64,000 nt of DNA from Sphingomonadaceae bacterium (GCA_024236195.1 JACKKZ010000006.1:1-64000), one strand, 5' to 3'. Shown: positions 45,360 through 55,027, counted from the first letter of the stretch. The notes: generated by a model from the letters alone, not told the origin. Translations and numbers: made by a program.

Positions 45360-45734
45360 ATGGAAGAGACCCCGCCCGATCTTGTCATCATCGTCCTGAC
45401 CGGGGCGGAAAATCCCAAGCGGATACCTTCGGCCTTCTTCCTCGCCGCCACGGCTGCGGCGGAGGATATGGAGGTGGTGATGTTCTTCACCGGCCCCGCC
45501 ACTGAGCTGCTCGCCACTGGCCGCGCAGAGCAGATCGTGCCCATGCGCGGGGGCAAGTCGATTGCCGAATTCATGAAACTCGCCACCGGCAATGGGGTAA
45601 AAATCATCGGCTGCCAGCAATCGTTGGAGCTGAATGGGCTGGTGCGCGAGGATATTCCGGCCGAAATCCCCGTCATCACCCCCGCCGCCGCGCTGCCCGC
45701 GCTGACGGGAGCGGGCAAGGTTCTGACCTGGTAG
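45360..45734 (+). CDS. DsrE-family protein
   Basis: This 124-residue protein has the DsrE/DrsE-like fold. It reads PPDLVIIVLTGAENPKRIPSAFFLAATAAAEDMEVVMFFTGPATELL, with AEFMKLATGNGVKIIGCQQSLELNGL carrying the single conserved Cys typical of these sulfur-transfer-like proteins. The family moves sulfane sulfur or has unknown functions. The ATG at 45360 is the family start. No operon partner is apparent. Confidence 0.87.
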   Translation: MEETPPDLVIIVLTGAENPKRIPSAFFLAATAAAEDMEVVMFFTGPATELLATGRAEQIVPMRGGKSIAEFMKLATGNGVKIIGCQQSLELNGLVREDIPAEIPVITPAAALPALTGAGKVLTW

Positions 45735-45742
45735 GGCTTGCC

Positions 45743-46561
45743 TTAGCCCCGCAGCTTAGAGCGGGCGAAGTCCATCGCCCAGTGATCCTGCGGCAGCAAC
45801 AGCGCGTAGAATGCCTCTGCCCTGCCCGCCAGCGCGCCAGTATCTGTGAGGTCGAGCCGTTCAAGCAGCCCGTCATGGCAAATCTCGAACCCCACCCGGT
45901 GCCCCCAGGTGAAGCGTTCCAGAATCTCCGCAAAGTTTCCGCAGTTGCGCCATTCCTTCGGGGTAATTTCGATCACGATAGCCGCTCCGGCCGACCGCCC
46001 CAGCACAGCCGCAAGCCCCAGCGCAGCCTGCGGCTCAAATCCTTCAATATCGAACTTCATCACGTCAAACGCGGTATCCGCCGACAAGACATCATCGCCG
46101 CGCACCACCTCCACTTTGATCCGCTCCTCCCCCCGCGCCATGGCATCTGACAGCGATGCACTGCCGGCGAAGGCCGGGTCGAACCGCAAGGTCGCCAGGC
46201 CAGCCTCCGCCCCCAATGCCTGCTGGTAGACCATGCTGTGCCCCTCAAGCGCATTGATCGCGAGATTGGCCCGCAGCACATCGGCCATGGCGGGATTGGG
46301 TTCAAACGTAGCCAAATGTCCGCCCGGCCCCACGATGCGCCCCAGCTTGACGGCGTAATAGCCCTGGTTCGCGCCTGCATCGAGCACCCGGTCCCCCAAG
46401 CGCGTAACCCCGCACAATATGGGATCGACAAAGGTCTCCCACGTGCCGCCCAGGATGATCCACGGGGTAATCCCCGTGTCGCGCGTGTCGACGAAAAAGG
46501 GCTCGCCATGCGCCAGTTGGGTCAAGGCCCGGTTCCGTCCAAGATAGTAGTAAGGTCGCAT
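45743..46561 (-). CDS. FkbM family SAM-dependent methyltransferase
   Basis: This protein of about 272 residues has the FkbM-type core: GDRVLDAGANQGYYAVKLGRIVGP (motif I) and FEPNPAMADVLRANLAINAL. DVMKFDIEGFEPQAALGLAAVL is a typical FkbM DIEG motif. The family O-methylates sugars and natural products. The substrate is unknown. Start is uncertain: ATG 46561 (MRPYYYLGRNRALTQLAHGE) or GTG 46600. Convergent with the DsrE gene. Confidence 0.85.
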   Translation of the reverse strand: MRPYYYLGRNRALTQLAHGEPFFVDTRDTGITPWIILGGTWETFVDPILCGVTRLGDRVLDAGANQGYYAVKLGRIVGPGGHLATFEPNPAMADVLRANLAINALEGHSMVYQQALGAEAGLATLRFDPAFAGSASLSDAMARGEERIKVEVVRGDDVLSADTAFDVMKFDIEGFEPQAALGLAAVLGRSAGAAIVIEITPKEWRNCGNFAEILERFTWGHRVGFEICHDGLLERLDLTDTGALAGRAEAFYALLLPQDHWAMDFARSKLRG

Positions 46562-46697
46562 GTCTTGCCCGTTCGATGTGAGGAAATAGCACGATGCCAC
46601 AGGCGGGGGGATTTACCACCCTCCTGCAGAGCCTCCGTTACCGCGGTTGCGTTCGGTTCCAGTTTTGGCGTAGCTTGAGGTATAGAGGGAGGACAGG

Positions 46698-47414
46698 ATG
46701 ACACTGAATTGCAATGCAAAGTTAGCCTGTATCGCGGCGATAGTGGCATTGGCAGCGCCCCACGCCGTTCAAGCAAAAAAGCCTGAGAAGATTGAACTCG
46801 CTGCGGATAGCGAAATGGCCGCCGTCGTGATCAAAGCCGATCATTGGGACCCGGCGCCCAACATGAAATCCGCGTTCAAGCTTACCCTCTCGACTTACGA
46901 CGAAGTAGCGCAAAAGCTGACTGGCAAGCCGTTTGGCGGAAGCGAGTTGATTGAAGCGAAGAAGAAGAACTTCGTCGATGGCTACCTGATCGCTTTGGTA
47001 AAGCCCGGCCGTTGGGTCTTCCAGAGCTATTCACAGCAAGACCGCTGGGCATTGTGCTTCAATGCATCGACCCTGCAATTTGAAGCCAAGGCCGGCGAAG
47101 TCATATATCTCGGTGAGTTGGATTCCCGCTTTCACCGGGCGCAGCTCTCTGCAGAAACCATGAAATCAGGCAAATACATCATCAGCGGCAGTGGCTTTGC
47201 AGATTTCTTTGATTTGAGCAGCGGGCCAAGGCTGCACCCCGTTGACGAGACGCAATTGCAGACTGTTCGCACATCGCTGGCTGAACATACGCCCAAGATT
47301 ACAGCGCCGGTGCGCGCAGTTGAGTATAGTCCTGCGGCATTTGGCACAGGCTCTACTCTTTGGGGACAACGCAAATGTGGTGGCTATTTTGCGAAGGGGG
47401 CAGAGGGAAATTAG
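46698..47414 (+). CDS. Secreted hypothetical protein
   Basis: This 238-residue protein has a signal peptide (CIAAIVALAAPHAVQA, cleavage near residue 26). The mature part is beta-rich with AGEVIYLGELDSRFHRA and a C-terminal segment with WGQRKCGGYF. No domain was recognised with confidence; it superficially resembles periplasmic DUF2846-like proteins. It stands alone between FkbM and a PNPOx-like gene. Confidence 0.72.
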   Translation: MTLNCNAKLACIAAIVALAAPHAVQAKKPEKIELAADSEMAAVVIKADHWDPAPNMKSAFKLTLSTYDEVAQKLTGKPFGGSELIEAKKKNFVDGYLIALVKPGRWVFQSYSQQDRWALCFNASTLQFEAKAGEVIYLGELDSRFHRAQLSAETMKSGKYIISGSGFADFFDLSSGPRLHPVDETQLQTVRTSLAEHTPKITAPVRAVEYSPAAFGTGSTLWGQRKCGGYFAKGAEGN

Positions 47415-47487
47415 CGACCGACGATCCAATCGCTGAAGAATTGCCATTACGGCGCTCCTTCTTGCGTACGCTTTCCTTGCCAAGCAG

Positions 47488-48114
47488 CTAGGGCACTACC
47501 CAGCGCCCTGCCCCGCCGGGCACACTGAATTGAGCGCGACGATGGCCATCATGGGCGAGATAGAGCCAGTCCACGCTGGTGATATCCACCAGCAAGACGG
47601 CGAAATTGGCACGCGCAGGCAGCAATTGCTCGGCCGACGGGTTGATGCCCTCTACCTCCGCCGGAAGGCCAGACGTTGCTGCCTCGCTGTGTGCGCCAGG
47701 CGCCGCCTCCGAGAGATAGCAACGTTTGGCGTAGTTCGTGGCCTCAGCCCAGGCGGCGTCAGCAACCCCGCCCTGCGTCTCGATCCGCCCTTGCCCTCGG
47801 CAGCGCAACTGCATCTTCGCCTCCGGATCATGCAACAGCACGCTGACTCGCCCGCCCTGACCGATGGTTGCAACCTTGGGGCTACGCACATCGGTGTGGA
47901 AGCGCAGAGTCCAGTCGCCGGGATCGAAGGCGCGCAGCACCATCATCCGCAGATCGCCATCAGTCGTGCCGACCACCGGCACATGCATGGCAGAACGGCG
48001 GTTGCTGGCCGCCTCACCCAAGCGGGCAGCGATATCGGCGCGAATATCTTCCAGCGTCTCGAACATGACCGCATTTGGCCGCGCTGCAGGGATTTGGTCA
48101 ATCCGGGAATTCAT
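47488..48114 (-). CDS. Pyridoxamine 5'-phosphate oxidase-like flavin-binding protein
   Basis: This 208-residue protein has a PNPOx-type split-barrel: HVPVVGTTDGDLRMMVLRAFDPGDWTLRFHTDVRSPKVATI is the FMN-binding N-terminal half with RSPK as phosphate contact. The QLRCRGQGRIET segment and AEATNYAKRCYLSEAAPG complete the fold. It is probably a FMN-dependent reductase or oxidase of unknown substrate rather than PdxH, since the length and C-terminus differ. Reads MNSRIDQIPAARPNAVM at its start. Confidence 0.85.
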   Translation of the reverse strand: MNSRIDQIPAARPNAVMFETLEDIRADIAARLGEAASNRRSAMHVPVVGTTDGDLRMMVLRAFDPGDWTLRFHTDVRSPKVATIGQGGRVSVLLHDPEAKMQLRCRGQGRIETQGGVADAAWAEATNYAKRCYLSEAAPGAHSEAATSGLPAEVEGINPSAEQLLPARANFAVLLVDITSVDWLYLAHDGHRRAQFSVPGGAGRWVVP

Positions 48115-48242
48115 TCATTTTATGAGGCTATAACCTGAACAAAGACCTTACCAAATCGTTCACAATCAGGACAGCCAAGATGAACTAGAAGCGAATCATG
48201 ATTGAAGGCCGCATGGTGGGGCGGCGCGGATGGAGAGTCGCT

Positions 48243-49184
48243 ATGACCTTGAAGACTTTGTTGAAATCCAGTGCCATGGCAGCGGTTGCTGTCGCGATGG
48301 GCATCACCGCCATCCCCACGGCCGCATCTGCCGCGCAGGATAGTCGCCGCGGCAATTGGGAAAGCCGGAGCAGTGGCACCAAGGCCTCCAGTGTGCGCTC
48401 GGAATCCCGTCCGGTGCAGCGCCCGGAGCGCAGCTACAAGGCGCCTGAGCGGGTAGCGCCCTCGCCCCCGATGCGCGCCACCCGTTCAGAGCCGCGCCCG
48501 GCACCTGCCGTCCAGAGCCCGCGCGTCGAGCGTCGCGCAACCATGGGCGATGACGGGACCGGCTTTGATCGCCGCATCCAGCGCCGTGTCGAACGTCGGA
48601 CAGAGCGCCGCGAAGAGCCGCGCGAAGATCGGCGGGCAACGGGCTTTGGCACCAGCCGCGAACAGGTCGCCCGGACTGACCGGAGCGGGGATCGCAGCTA
48701 CCGGGACAACCGGCGCAATGGCACCTATAGCGATACGCGTCGCAACGGGACCTATCGCGATGGCTATCGTGACGGCCGCCGGGTAGATCGCCGTGACGAC
48801 CGCCGCGACACCCGCAGTGCCTATCGTTCCGGCTACCGCGACGGGCGCAGCACTGGCTACCGCGACGATCATCGCCGGTGGGACCGCCGCTGGCGCGATA
48901 ACCGCCGCTATAGCTGGTACAATTATCGCCAGTCCAACCGGAGCATTTATCGGCTGGGCCGCTATTACGCCCCCTATCGCGACTATTATTACAGCCGCAT
49001 CTCGATTGGCTTCTACCTCGACTCGCTGTTCTATTCGAACCGCTATTGGGTGAGCGATCCGTGGCAGTACCGCCTGCCGCCCGTCTATGGCCCCTATCGC
49101 TGGGTACGCTATTATGACGATGTGATGCTGGTGGACATCTATTCCGGCGAAGTGGTGGACGTGATCTACGACTTCTTCTGGTAA
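48243..49184 (+). CDS. RcnB-like family exported protein with Arg-rich repeats
   Basis: This 313-residue protein starts with a signal peptide (MTLKTLLKSSAMAAVAVAMGITAIPTAASAA). The long middle (about 30-240) is Arg-rich and low complexity, with repeated YRDGRR, RRNGTYRDG and DRRDDRR units. The C-terminus (IYRLGRYYAPYRDYYYSR then WVRYYDDVMLVDIYSGEVVDVIYDFFW) has the RcnB-like form. RcnB in E. coli helps maintain periplasmic Ni/Co homeostasis, but most relatives are uncharacterised. ATG 48243 with GGAGAG is chosen over an upstream ATG at 48198. Confidence 0.82.
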   Translation: MTLKTLLKSSAMAAVAVAMGITAIPTAASAAQDSRRGNWESRSSGTKASSVRSESRPVQRPERSYKAPERVAPSPPMRATRSEPRPAPAVQSPRVERRATMGDDGTGFDRRIQRRVERRTERREEPREDRRATGFGTSREQVARTDRSGDRSYRDNRRNGTYSDTRRNGTYRDGYRDGRRVDRRDDRRDTRSAYRSGYRDGRSTGYRDDHRRWDRRWRDNRRYSWYNYRQSNRSIYRLGRYYAPYRDYYYSRISIGFYLDSLFYSNRYWVSDPWQYRLPPVYGPYRWVRYYDDVMLVDIYSGEVVDVIYDFFW

Positions 49185-49232
49185 GCCACTTCCCTGAACC
49201 GGTGGTGAGAGTGGCATCACCGGGCAAGCAAA

Positions 49233-49268
49233 CCCCCGCCAGCCTCGTGCTCGGCGGGGGTCTGTATT
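49233..49268. terminator. Rho-independent terminator
   Basis: CCCCCGCC ... GGCGGGGG forms an 8-bp GC stem with a loop, followed by TCTGTATTTT. It lies between the convergent RcnB-like and cytochrome b561 genes. Confidence 0.78.
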
Positions 49269-49269
49269 T

Positions 49270-49821
49270 TCAGGCTTTGGGAGTGCCGAACGGCAGCATC
49301 CGGAACAAATTGCCGTCCTTGTCGATGAAGGTGTGCTTCAGCGCGCCGAGGACGTGGACAACGATCAGGATCAGCATGATCTTGCCAACCGTACCATGGG
49401 CATCGCCAATCGCTTCACTCATGGCTTCGTCCTTGCCTACCGGCAGCGAACCCAGCTCAAACAAGCCCCACATATCGACCGGGTAGCCAGCATAGGAACT
49501 CGCCAGCCATCCACCAATCGGCAGACCGATGAGCAACGCATAGAAGATGACGTGAATAACCTTGGCCAGCGCCTTCTCCCAACCCGCGAGATGCGCTGCA
49601 AGATCAGGCGGACGCTTTACGAAACGCCACACAAGCCGCAGCAGGGTAAGGACGAGGATCGTAATTCCCAGCGCCTTGTGCTGGCTCATCCAGAAAAACT
49701 TGTCCGCCCCTTCCGTGGCATGTTCGTAATTCTCCGCCAGACGCCAATTGACGATCACGGCAATCGCAATCACCCAGTGCAGGATCATGGCGACGGTTGA
49801 ATAGCGGGCCTGTCCGTTCAT
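49270..49821 (-). CDS. Cytochrome b561 family membrane protein
   Basis: This 183-residue protein has four TM helices with the b561 pattern: YSTVAMILHWVIAIAVIVNW (first heme His), HKALGITILVLTLLRLVWR (second), then HVIFYALLIGLPIGGW and HGTVGKIMLILIVVHVLGALKH with two further His. It probably moves electrons from ubiquinol to heme in the inner membrane. The frame extends 37 codons upstream, but ATG 49821 matches the family start. It is divergent from the 2OG oxygenase gene. Confidence 0.92.
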   Translation of the reverse strand: MNGQARYSTVAMILHWVIAIAVIVNWRLAENYEHATEGADKFFWMSQHKALGITILVLTLLRLVWRFVKRPPDLAAHLAGWEKALAKVIHVIFYALLIGLPIGGWLASSYAGYPVDMWGLFELGSLPVGKDEAMSEAIGDAHGTVGKIMLILIVVHVLGALKHTFIDKDGNLFRMLPFGTPKA

Positions 49822-49919
49822 TTTCTCTTCCCCGACCAATAATTCGCTGCAAACTACCAGCAAAAGCCTGCCCCGCAAGCGTGGCTTGCAGCATGCAGCG
49901 GGCTTGCTAGGAACCCACA

Positions 49920-50588
49920 ATGACTGCGACACTCCCCAATCCGGACAAGGATGCCCTGAAACGCGTTGGCGCGAAGGTGCGCAAGCGGCTGGCCGCTGAC
50001 CCGCTCGCCTACAAGGTCGAGACCGATGTGGCGGAGATTTTCGCGGTTGGCGATTTCCTCTCCCCCGGCGAATGTGAGAGGCTTTGCCACATGATCGACG
50101 CGGTTGCAGAACCGAGCAAACTGTTCGAAACCCCCTATTCTGAAGGGTTCCGCACCTCCTATTCCGGCGATCTTGATCCTACCGACCCCTTTGTGATCGG
50201 CATTTCCCGCCGGATTGACGACTTCATGGGTATCCCCGCCCATCTTGGCGAGAGCATCCAGGGCCAGCGTTATTCGGTAGGGCAGGAATTCAAGCCGCAT
50301 AATGACTGGTTCTACACCGACCAACCCTATTGGGAGTCAGAGAGTAAACGCGGCGGGCAGCGCTGCTGGACGGCCATGGCCTTCCTCAACACCGTGGAAG
50401 AAGGTGGCGAGACCCACTTCACGGAAGTCGGCATCAAAATCGCCCCCACACCCGGCGCGCTGCTGGTGTGGAATAATGCCCTGCCTGACGGGACGCCCAA
50501 TGAAGGGACAATCCACGCAGGGACCCCGGTGATCCGCGGCACCAAATATGTGATTACGAAGTGGTACCGGACGCGGAAATGGACCTGA
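49920..50588 (+). CDS. 2OG-Fe(II) dioxygenase (prolyl 4-hydroxylase type)
   Basis: This 222-residue protein has the facial triad H127-x-D129 (PHNDW) and His199 (TIHAGTP). A basic residue (Arg206 or Lys209) is placed to bind 2-oxoglutarate. EGGETHFTEVGIKIAPTPGALLVWNN is the typical beta-strand region of P4H-like enzymes. It may hydroxylate prolyl residues of a protein target, but substrate is unknown. Start at ATG 49920, divergent from the cytochrome b561 gene. Confidence 0.93.
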   Translation: MTATLPNPDKDALKRVGAKVRKRLAADPLAYKVETDVAEIFAVGDFLSPGECERLCHMIDAVAEPSKLFETPYSEGFRTSYSGDLDPTDPFVIGISRRIDDFMGIPAHLGESIQGQRYSVGQEFKPHNDWFYTDQPYWESESKRGGQRCWTAMAFLNTVEEGGETHFTEVGIKIAPTPGALLVWNNALPDGTPNEGTIHAGTPVIRGTKYVITKWYRTRKWT

Positions 50589-50592
50589 CGGC

Positions 50593-52221
50593 TCAGGCCT
50601 TAGCCAGCGCCTCTGCTATCAGTTTCCGGCTGTTCGCCACACCGTAGAGCGCGATGAAGCTGCCCATGCGCGGCCCCTGCGCGCTGCCCAGCAGCGTTTC
50701 GTAAAGGCACTTGAACCAGTCGCGCAAATTCTCGAAGCCATGGGCTTCGTCCTTGCCGATTTCATAGACGACGGTCTGGATGTCCTCTGCGGGAGTATCC
50801 TCCGCCATGCTCGCCAGCGCCGCGTCCAGTGCCTTCAGCGCAGCCGCTTCATTTGCTGCCGGCGCCCGCTTCACCAGCGTCGGCGCAACGAAATCGCGGT
50901 TATAGGCCAGCGCGCAATCGACCAGATTGTTCAGCTCCGGGTGATGCGCGGGATCGGCATCGTGGATGTAATTGCCAAGATAGGACCACACCTGCTCGTG
51001 GTTGGCCCCTGCCCCCAATACGCCCACAAGGTTGAGCAGCAGGCCATAGGTCACCGGCAACGTATCGCCTGCACCGGGCGCTTCTGCCCCTTCGTGGTGC
51101 TGGTTCGTGCGCAGCAAATGCCACACGGGATTGCCCAGCTGCTTTTCGAGCGGCTGGTCCGGCAATTGTGCGCGGAACTGCCAATATTCGTCCACCGCGC
51201 GCGGGATGATCCCGACATGCAGTTGCTTTGCGCTCTTCGGCTCGCGGAAGATGTAGAAGCTCAGGCTCTCTTCGCTGCCATAGGTCAGCCATTCTTCGAT
51301 CGAGAGGCCGTTGCCCTTCGACTTGGATATCTTCTCGCCCTTGGCATCGAGGAACAGCTCGTAGATCAGCCCCTCCGGCTTGCGCCCGCCGAGTATCTTG
51401 GCGATCTTGCCCGACTGCACACCGCTGTCGGTCAGATCTTTGCCATACATTTCATAATCGACGCCCAGCGCGACCCAGCGCATGGCCCAGTCGACCTTCC
51501 ACTGTAGCTTGGACTGGCCGCCGAGGATCGACTGTTCGACGATCTCGCCCTCATCCTCGAAGCGGACGATCCCGGCTTCGGCATCGACGACTTCGAGCGG
51601 CACCTGCAGCACATCGCCGCTCTTCTGGCTGATCGGCAGAACTGGCGAATAGGTCTTGCGACGTTCCTCGCGCAGGGTCGGCAGCATGACGTCCATGATC
51701 GCCTGATAATTGCGCAGGACATTCTTCAGCGCCTCGTCGAACCCGCCCGCATTATAGCGGTCACTGGCGGCGACGAATTCGTAGTCAAACCCGAACTGGT
51801 CAAGGAATTCGCGCAGCATCGCATTGTTGTGATGCGCGAAGCTCTCGTGTCCCTTGTCAAACGGATCAGGGATACGGCTTAGTGGCTTGTTGAGATTGGC
51901 CGCCATCATTTCCTGGTTCGGGACATTGTCCGGCACCTTGCGCAGCCCGTCCATGTCGTCGCTGAACGCGACAAGCCGCGTGGGATGGCCACCCGTCAGC
52001 GCTTCATAGGCGCGCCGAACCAGCGTGGTGCGCAACACTTCCTGGAAAGTCCCGATATGCGGCAGGCCACTGGGGCCATAGCCGGTTTCGAACACCACTG
52101 GCACAAGATTGCCGTCCGCATCCCGCTTGCCATTCGGGAAACGTTTGGCGAGCCGCTGCGCCTCCTGAAAAGGCCAGGCCTTGGAGGATTGAGCGGCTTC
52201 GATCAGTGCGGTGTCAGTCAT
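50593..52221 (-). CDS. lysS: Lysine--tRNA ligase, class I
   Basis: This 542-residue enzyme charges tRNA-Lys. It has the class I HIGH-type motif PSGLPHIGTFQEVLRT and the KMSKS-type KISKSKGNG. The class I LysRS is found in archaea and most alphaproteobacteria rather than the usual bacterial class II. The N-terminus AWPFQEAQRLAKRFPNG and C-terminal helical domain are typical. The symbol lysK is sometimes used. Convergent with the oxygenase gene, 5 bases apart. Confidence 0.96.
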   Translation of the reverse strand: MTDTALIEAAQSSKAWPFQEAQRLAKRFPNGKRDADGNLVPVVFETGYGPSGLPHIGTFQEVLRTTLVRRAYEALTGGHPTRLVAFSDDMDGLRKVPDNVPNQEMMAANLNKPLSRIPDPFDKGHESFAHHNNAMLREFLDQFGFDYEFVAASDRYNAGGFDEALKNVLRNYQAIMDVMLPTLREERRKTYSPVLPISQKSGDVLQVPLEVVDAEAGIVRFEDEGEIVEQSILGGQSKLQWKVDWAMRWVALGVDYEMYGKDLTDSGVQSGKIAKILGGRKPEGLIYELFLDAKGEKISKSKGNGLSIEEWLTYGSEESLSFYIFREPKSAKQLHVGIIPRAVDEYWQFRAQLPDQPLEKQLGNPVWHLLRTNQHHEGAEAPGAGDTLPVTYGLLLNLVGVLGAGANHEQVWSYLGNYIHDADPAHHPELNNLVDCALAYNRDFVAPTLVKRAPAANEAAALKALDAALASMAEDTPAEDIQTVVYEIGKDEAHGFENLRDWFKCLYETLLGSAQGPRMGSFIALYGVANSRKLIAEALAKA

Positions 52222-52287
52222 GGCTCCAGCCCTTTGCCCAAGGAGCGCTGTGTTGCAAGTGCGAAGGTGGATTGGGCACTCAGCCGA

Positions 52288-53322
52288 TCAAAACCACGCC
52301 CTGATGCCCACCAACAGTTTCATCGCATCCGGATCTTCCCCTGCCGCGCGTGCCAAGCTCGCCGTCCGGCCCGCCTTCGCCTCATACTCCACACCAACAT
52401 AGGGCGCGAATTCGCGTTTGATCTCGTAGCGCAGACGCAGGCCCAGCTCAGCCTTGGTCAGACCAGAACCCAGGGCGCGTTCGGGCACATCCTGTGCTGA
52501 AAATTCCAGCTCTGCGCGCGGTTGCAGGATCAGGCGCTGGGTGATTTTCTGGTCGTATTCGCCCTTGAGGCGTGCGGTCAGGTCGCCCCGGTCGGAGAGG
52601 AAGACCGCTCCATCGACATGCCACATATAGGGCGCGAGGCCCTGCACGCCGAGCACGAGGTGACTGCGCGTTTCCGGCTCGATATCGAGCCTTGCGCCAG
52701 CCTGCAGGTCAAAGAAGGGCGTGATCGCATGGCTCCACAGCGCCTGCACTTCGGCATCTTCCACCGGGCTGCCGAGCTCGCCCTCGCCTTCGCTCTTGAG
52801 CCAGAGCTTGTCGATATCACTGCCCTGCCAGGCCTCGACATCCCACAGCCACGCATCCTGCCCTTCACCTAGACGCGCTTCGAACCGTTCGACCATGACC
52901 ATGCCCGTTGTCATCGCGCCATTTTCGCGGCGGACCGCCTCGCGTGACGGAGCCATGGCGTCAGCGCCCCAGATCGCGTCAGCAGCGCGTTCGGGACCCT
53001 CGAGCGCCCGCTCTGGCGGAGACGCGGCGGGTGCGGAGGGACCGTGAACCATCCCCTTGTGTTCCATCGGCATGGGAACCGGCGGAAGGACTGGGGGTGT
53101 TGCCTCTGGCTTCCGCTGTGTTTCGGGAACAATGATAAATTTGTTCCCCTCCGCGTCTGTGCAGCTGTCCCAATCTCCCACGCACTCGCCCTTTGGTTTG
53201 GTATCTATGGGCTTGGTGGCGGGATCATGCCCCTTGTGTGGATCATGCGCGTCATGGTCTTGCGCGGCCAGCGGGCTGGCCAGCACCGCCAGCGGCAAAG
53301 CGATTGAGACTGCGCACCTCAT
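52288..53322 (-). CDS. copB: Copper resistance protein B (outer membrane)
   Basis: This 344-residue protein has a signal peptide, a His/Asp-rich mature N-terminus (QDHDAHDPHKGHDP) and a Met/His stretch (MPMEHKGMVH) likely to bind copper. It then has the CopB beta-barrel domain (WGADAMAPSREAVRRENG to the final LLVGIRAWF). The ATGA overlap with copA shows a tight operon. It is thought to act in the outer membrane in copper sequestration. Confidence 0.94.
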   Translation of the reverse strand: MRCAVSIALPLAVLASPLAAQDHDAHDPHKGHDPATKPIDTKPKGECVGDWDSCTDAEGNKFIIVPETQRKPEATPPVLPPVPMPMEHKGMVHGPSAPAASPPERALEGPERAADAIWGADAMAPSREAVRRENGAMTTGMVMVERFEARLGEGQDAWLWDVEAWQGSDIDKLWLKSEGEGELGSPVEDAEVQALWSHAITPFFDLQAGARLDIEPETRSHLVLGVQGLAPYMWHVDGAVFLSDRGDLTARLKGEYDQKITQRLILQPRAELEFSAQDVPERALGSGLTKAELGLRLRYEIKREFAPYVGVEYEAKAGRTASLARAAGEDPDAMKLLVGIRAWF

Positions 53323-55013
53323 GCCAGCGGCCTCACCGTCACCACTTGCATCATCCCGGCGTGCATATGGTAGAGCAAATGGCAGTGAAACGCCCAGTCG
53401 CCCGGCTCGTCCGCCGTCAGGTCGAAGCTTGCGCTGCTGCCCGGCTGGACCACCACCGTGTGTTTGCGCGGCTGGTGCATATTGTGGCCCCGGTCGCCAT
53501 TGACCAGTTCGAAGAAATGGCCGTGCAGATGGATCGGATGCGCCATCATCGTGTCGTTAATCAGCTTCACCCGCACCCGCTCGTTGAACCCAAAGCGGAT
53601 CGGGTCGTCGCTCACGGCGGAGAATTTCTTGCCGTCAAAGGACCACATATAGCGTTCCATATTACCGGTCAGGTGGATCTCCAGCTCGCGCTCGACCATG
53701 CGGTGCGGGTTCATCCGCTTTGATTTAAGGTCGGTGTAGCGCAGCACACGGTGATCGACAGTGTCGAGGCCGAGGCCGGGATAATCCATCCGGTCCACCG
53801 GCATGGCGCTGACCATATCGACGCCAGAGCCGACCTTTACAGTGTCGGGCAGCAAGGAGGTGTCGCGCATCGAATGGTCCATGCCGCCATGGTCCATCCC
53901 TGCCATGGCCCCCATACCCATATCGGCCATGGTGAGCGTCGGAATTTCACGCAAGGGCGGCGGCGTGGCCTTGTGGCCGGGATGCGAGGTCAGGCTCGCC
54001 CAGCCCATGCCGGAGCGATCCATCGCCTCCGCCACAATGGCGTGGCTGCCATGGCCGGGAGTGACCACGACATCATAGGTTTCGGCAACACCCAGCTGGA
54101 TTTCCTCGACTTCTACCGGCTGCACATCCTGCCCATCCGCTGCGATCACCGTCAGCGGGACACCGGGAATACGGACATTGAAAAAGGTCATGGCCGAGCC
54201 ATTGATGATCCGCAGTCGTACTTTCTCGCCCGGCTGGAAGAGGTATTCCAGCCCATCCTCCGGCCCGTGGCCATTGACGAGATAGGTATAGGTCGCCCCG
54301 CTGACATCGGCGATATCACGCGGGTTCATCCGCATCGCACCCCACATGCGACGGTCTGCGCCGGACATGTCACCATCGGTTGCGGTCTGCATCTGGCGGT
54401 TGAAGTAATGCTCGCCCACCTTGAGCTTGCGCATGATCGCGTGCGGATGGAGCGGCGTAAATTCGCTCAGCAGCACGACATAATCGCGATCATATTGCGC
54501 GTCAGACCCATCCGCCGCTTCGATGATCAGCGGGCCATAATGCCCCGCCTGCTCCTGCAACCCTGAATGGCTGTGCCACCAATAGGTGCCTGCTTGCCGG
54601 ATCGGGAATTCATAGGTGAAGCTCTCATGCGGGCGGATGCCGGGGAAACTGACGCCGGGCACGCCATCATATTGGAACGGCACCAGCAAGCCATGCCAGT
54701 GGATCGAGCTGTCCTCGTCGAGATGGTTGGTGACGTTGAGCCGGACATGCTGCCCTTCCTTGAGTCGGATCAGCGGACCTGGAACAGTGCCATTCACGGC
54801 GAAGGCATGTCCGCTACGGCCACCGGTAGAAAAGCGGCCATGGCCGATATTGAGGTCGATCACTTCGCCTGACAGCGTACCGAAACCCTTACTCACCTCC
54901 CCCATCGACATGCCTTTGGCCCAGGCGGGAACCGGCATTGTAGCGGCTGCTCCCAACGCAATTGTGCTACGTATCAACTGGCGGCGCGAAACGGCTGGAT
55001 TGCTTGATTGCAT
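53319..55013 (-). CDS. copA: Multicopper oxidase CopA
   Basis: This 564-residue periplasmic multicopper oxidase oxidises Cu(I) and protects from copper. It has a Tat signal (SRRQLIRSTIALG). The copper ligands are IHWHGLLVP, YWWHSHSGLQ, HPIHLHGHFFELVN and the final HCHLLYHMHAGM. A Met/His-rich insert, MGMGAMAGMDHGGMDHSM, is typical of copper-resistance forms. It is first in the operon and divergent from a CsoR-type gene with a shared operator. Confidence 0.96.
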   Translation of the reverse strand: MQSSNPAVSRRQLIRSTIALGAAATMPVPAWAKGMSMGEVSKGFGTLSGEVIDLNIGHGRFSTGGRSGHAFAVNGTVPGPLIRLKEGQHVRLNVTNHLDEDSSIHWHGLLVPFQYDGVPGVSFPGIRPHESFTYEFPIRQAGTYWWHSHSGLQEQAGHYGPLIIEAADGSDAQYDRDYVVLLSEFTPLHPHAIMRKLKVGEHYFNRQMQTATDGDMSGADRRMWGAMRMNPRDIADVSGATYTYLVNGHGPEDGLEYLFQPGEKVRLRIINGSAMTFFNVRIPGVPLTVIAADGQDVQPVEVEEIQLGVAETYDVVVTPGHGSHAIVAEAMDRSGMGWASLTSHPGHKATPPPLREIPTLTMADMGMGAMAGMDHGGMDHSMRDTSLLPDTVKVGSGVDMVSAMPVDRMDYPGLGLDTVDHRVLRYTDLKSKRMNPHRMVERELEIHLTGNMERYMWSFDGKKFSAVSDDPIRFGFNERVRVKLINDTMMAHPIHLHGHFFELVNGDRGHNMHQPRKHTVVVQPGSSASFDLTADEPGDWAFHCHLLYHMHAGMMQVVTVRPLA

Positions 55014-55027
55014 GGCACACTCTATAC

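Noticed and set aside
48304..49227. Open frame opposite the RcnB-like gene
   Set aside because: The low-complexity Arg-rich repeat gives open frames on both strands; only the + strand has a signal peptide and ribosome binding site.
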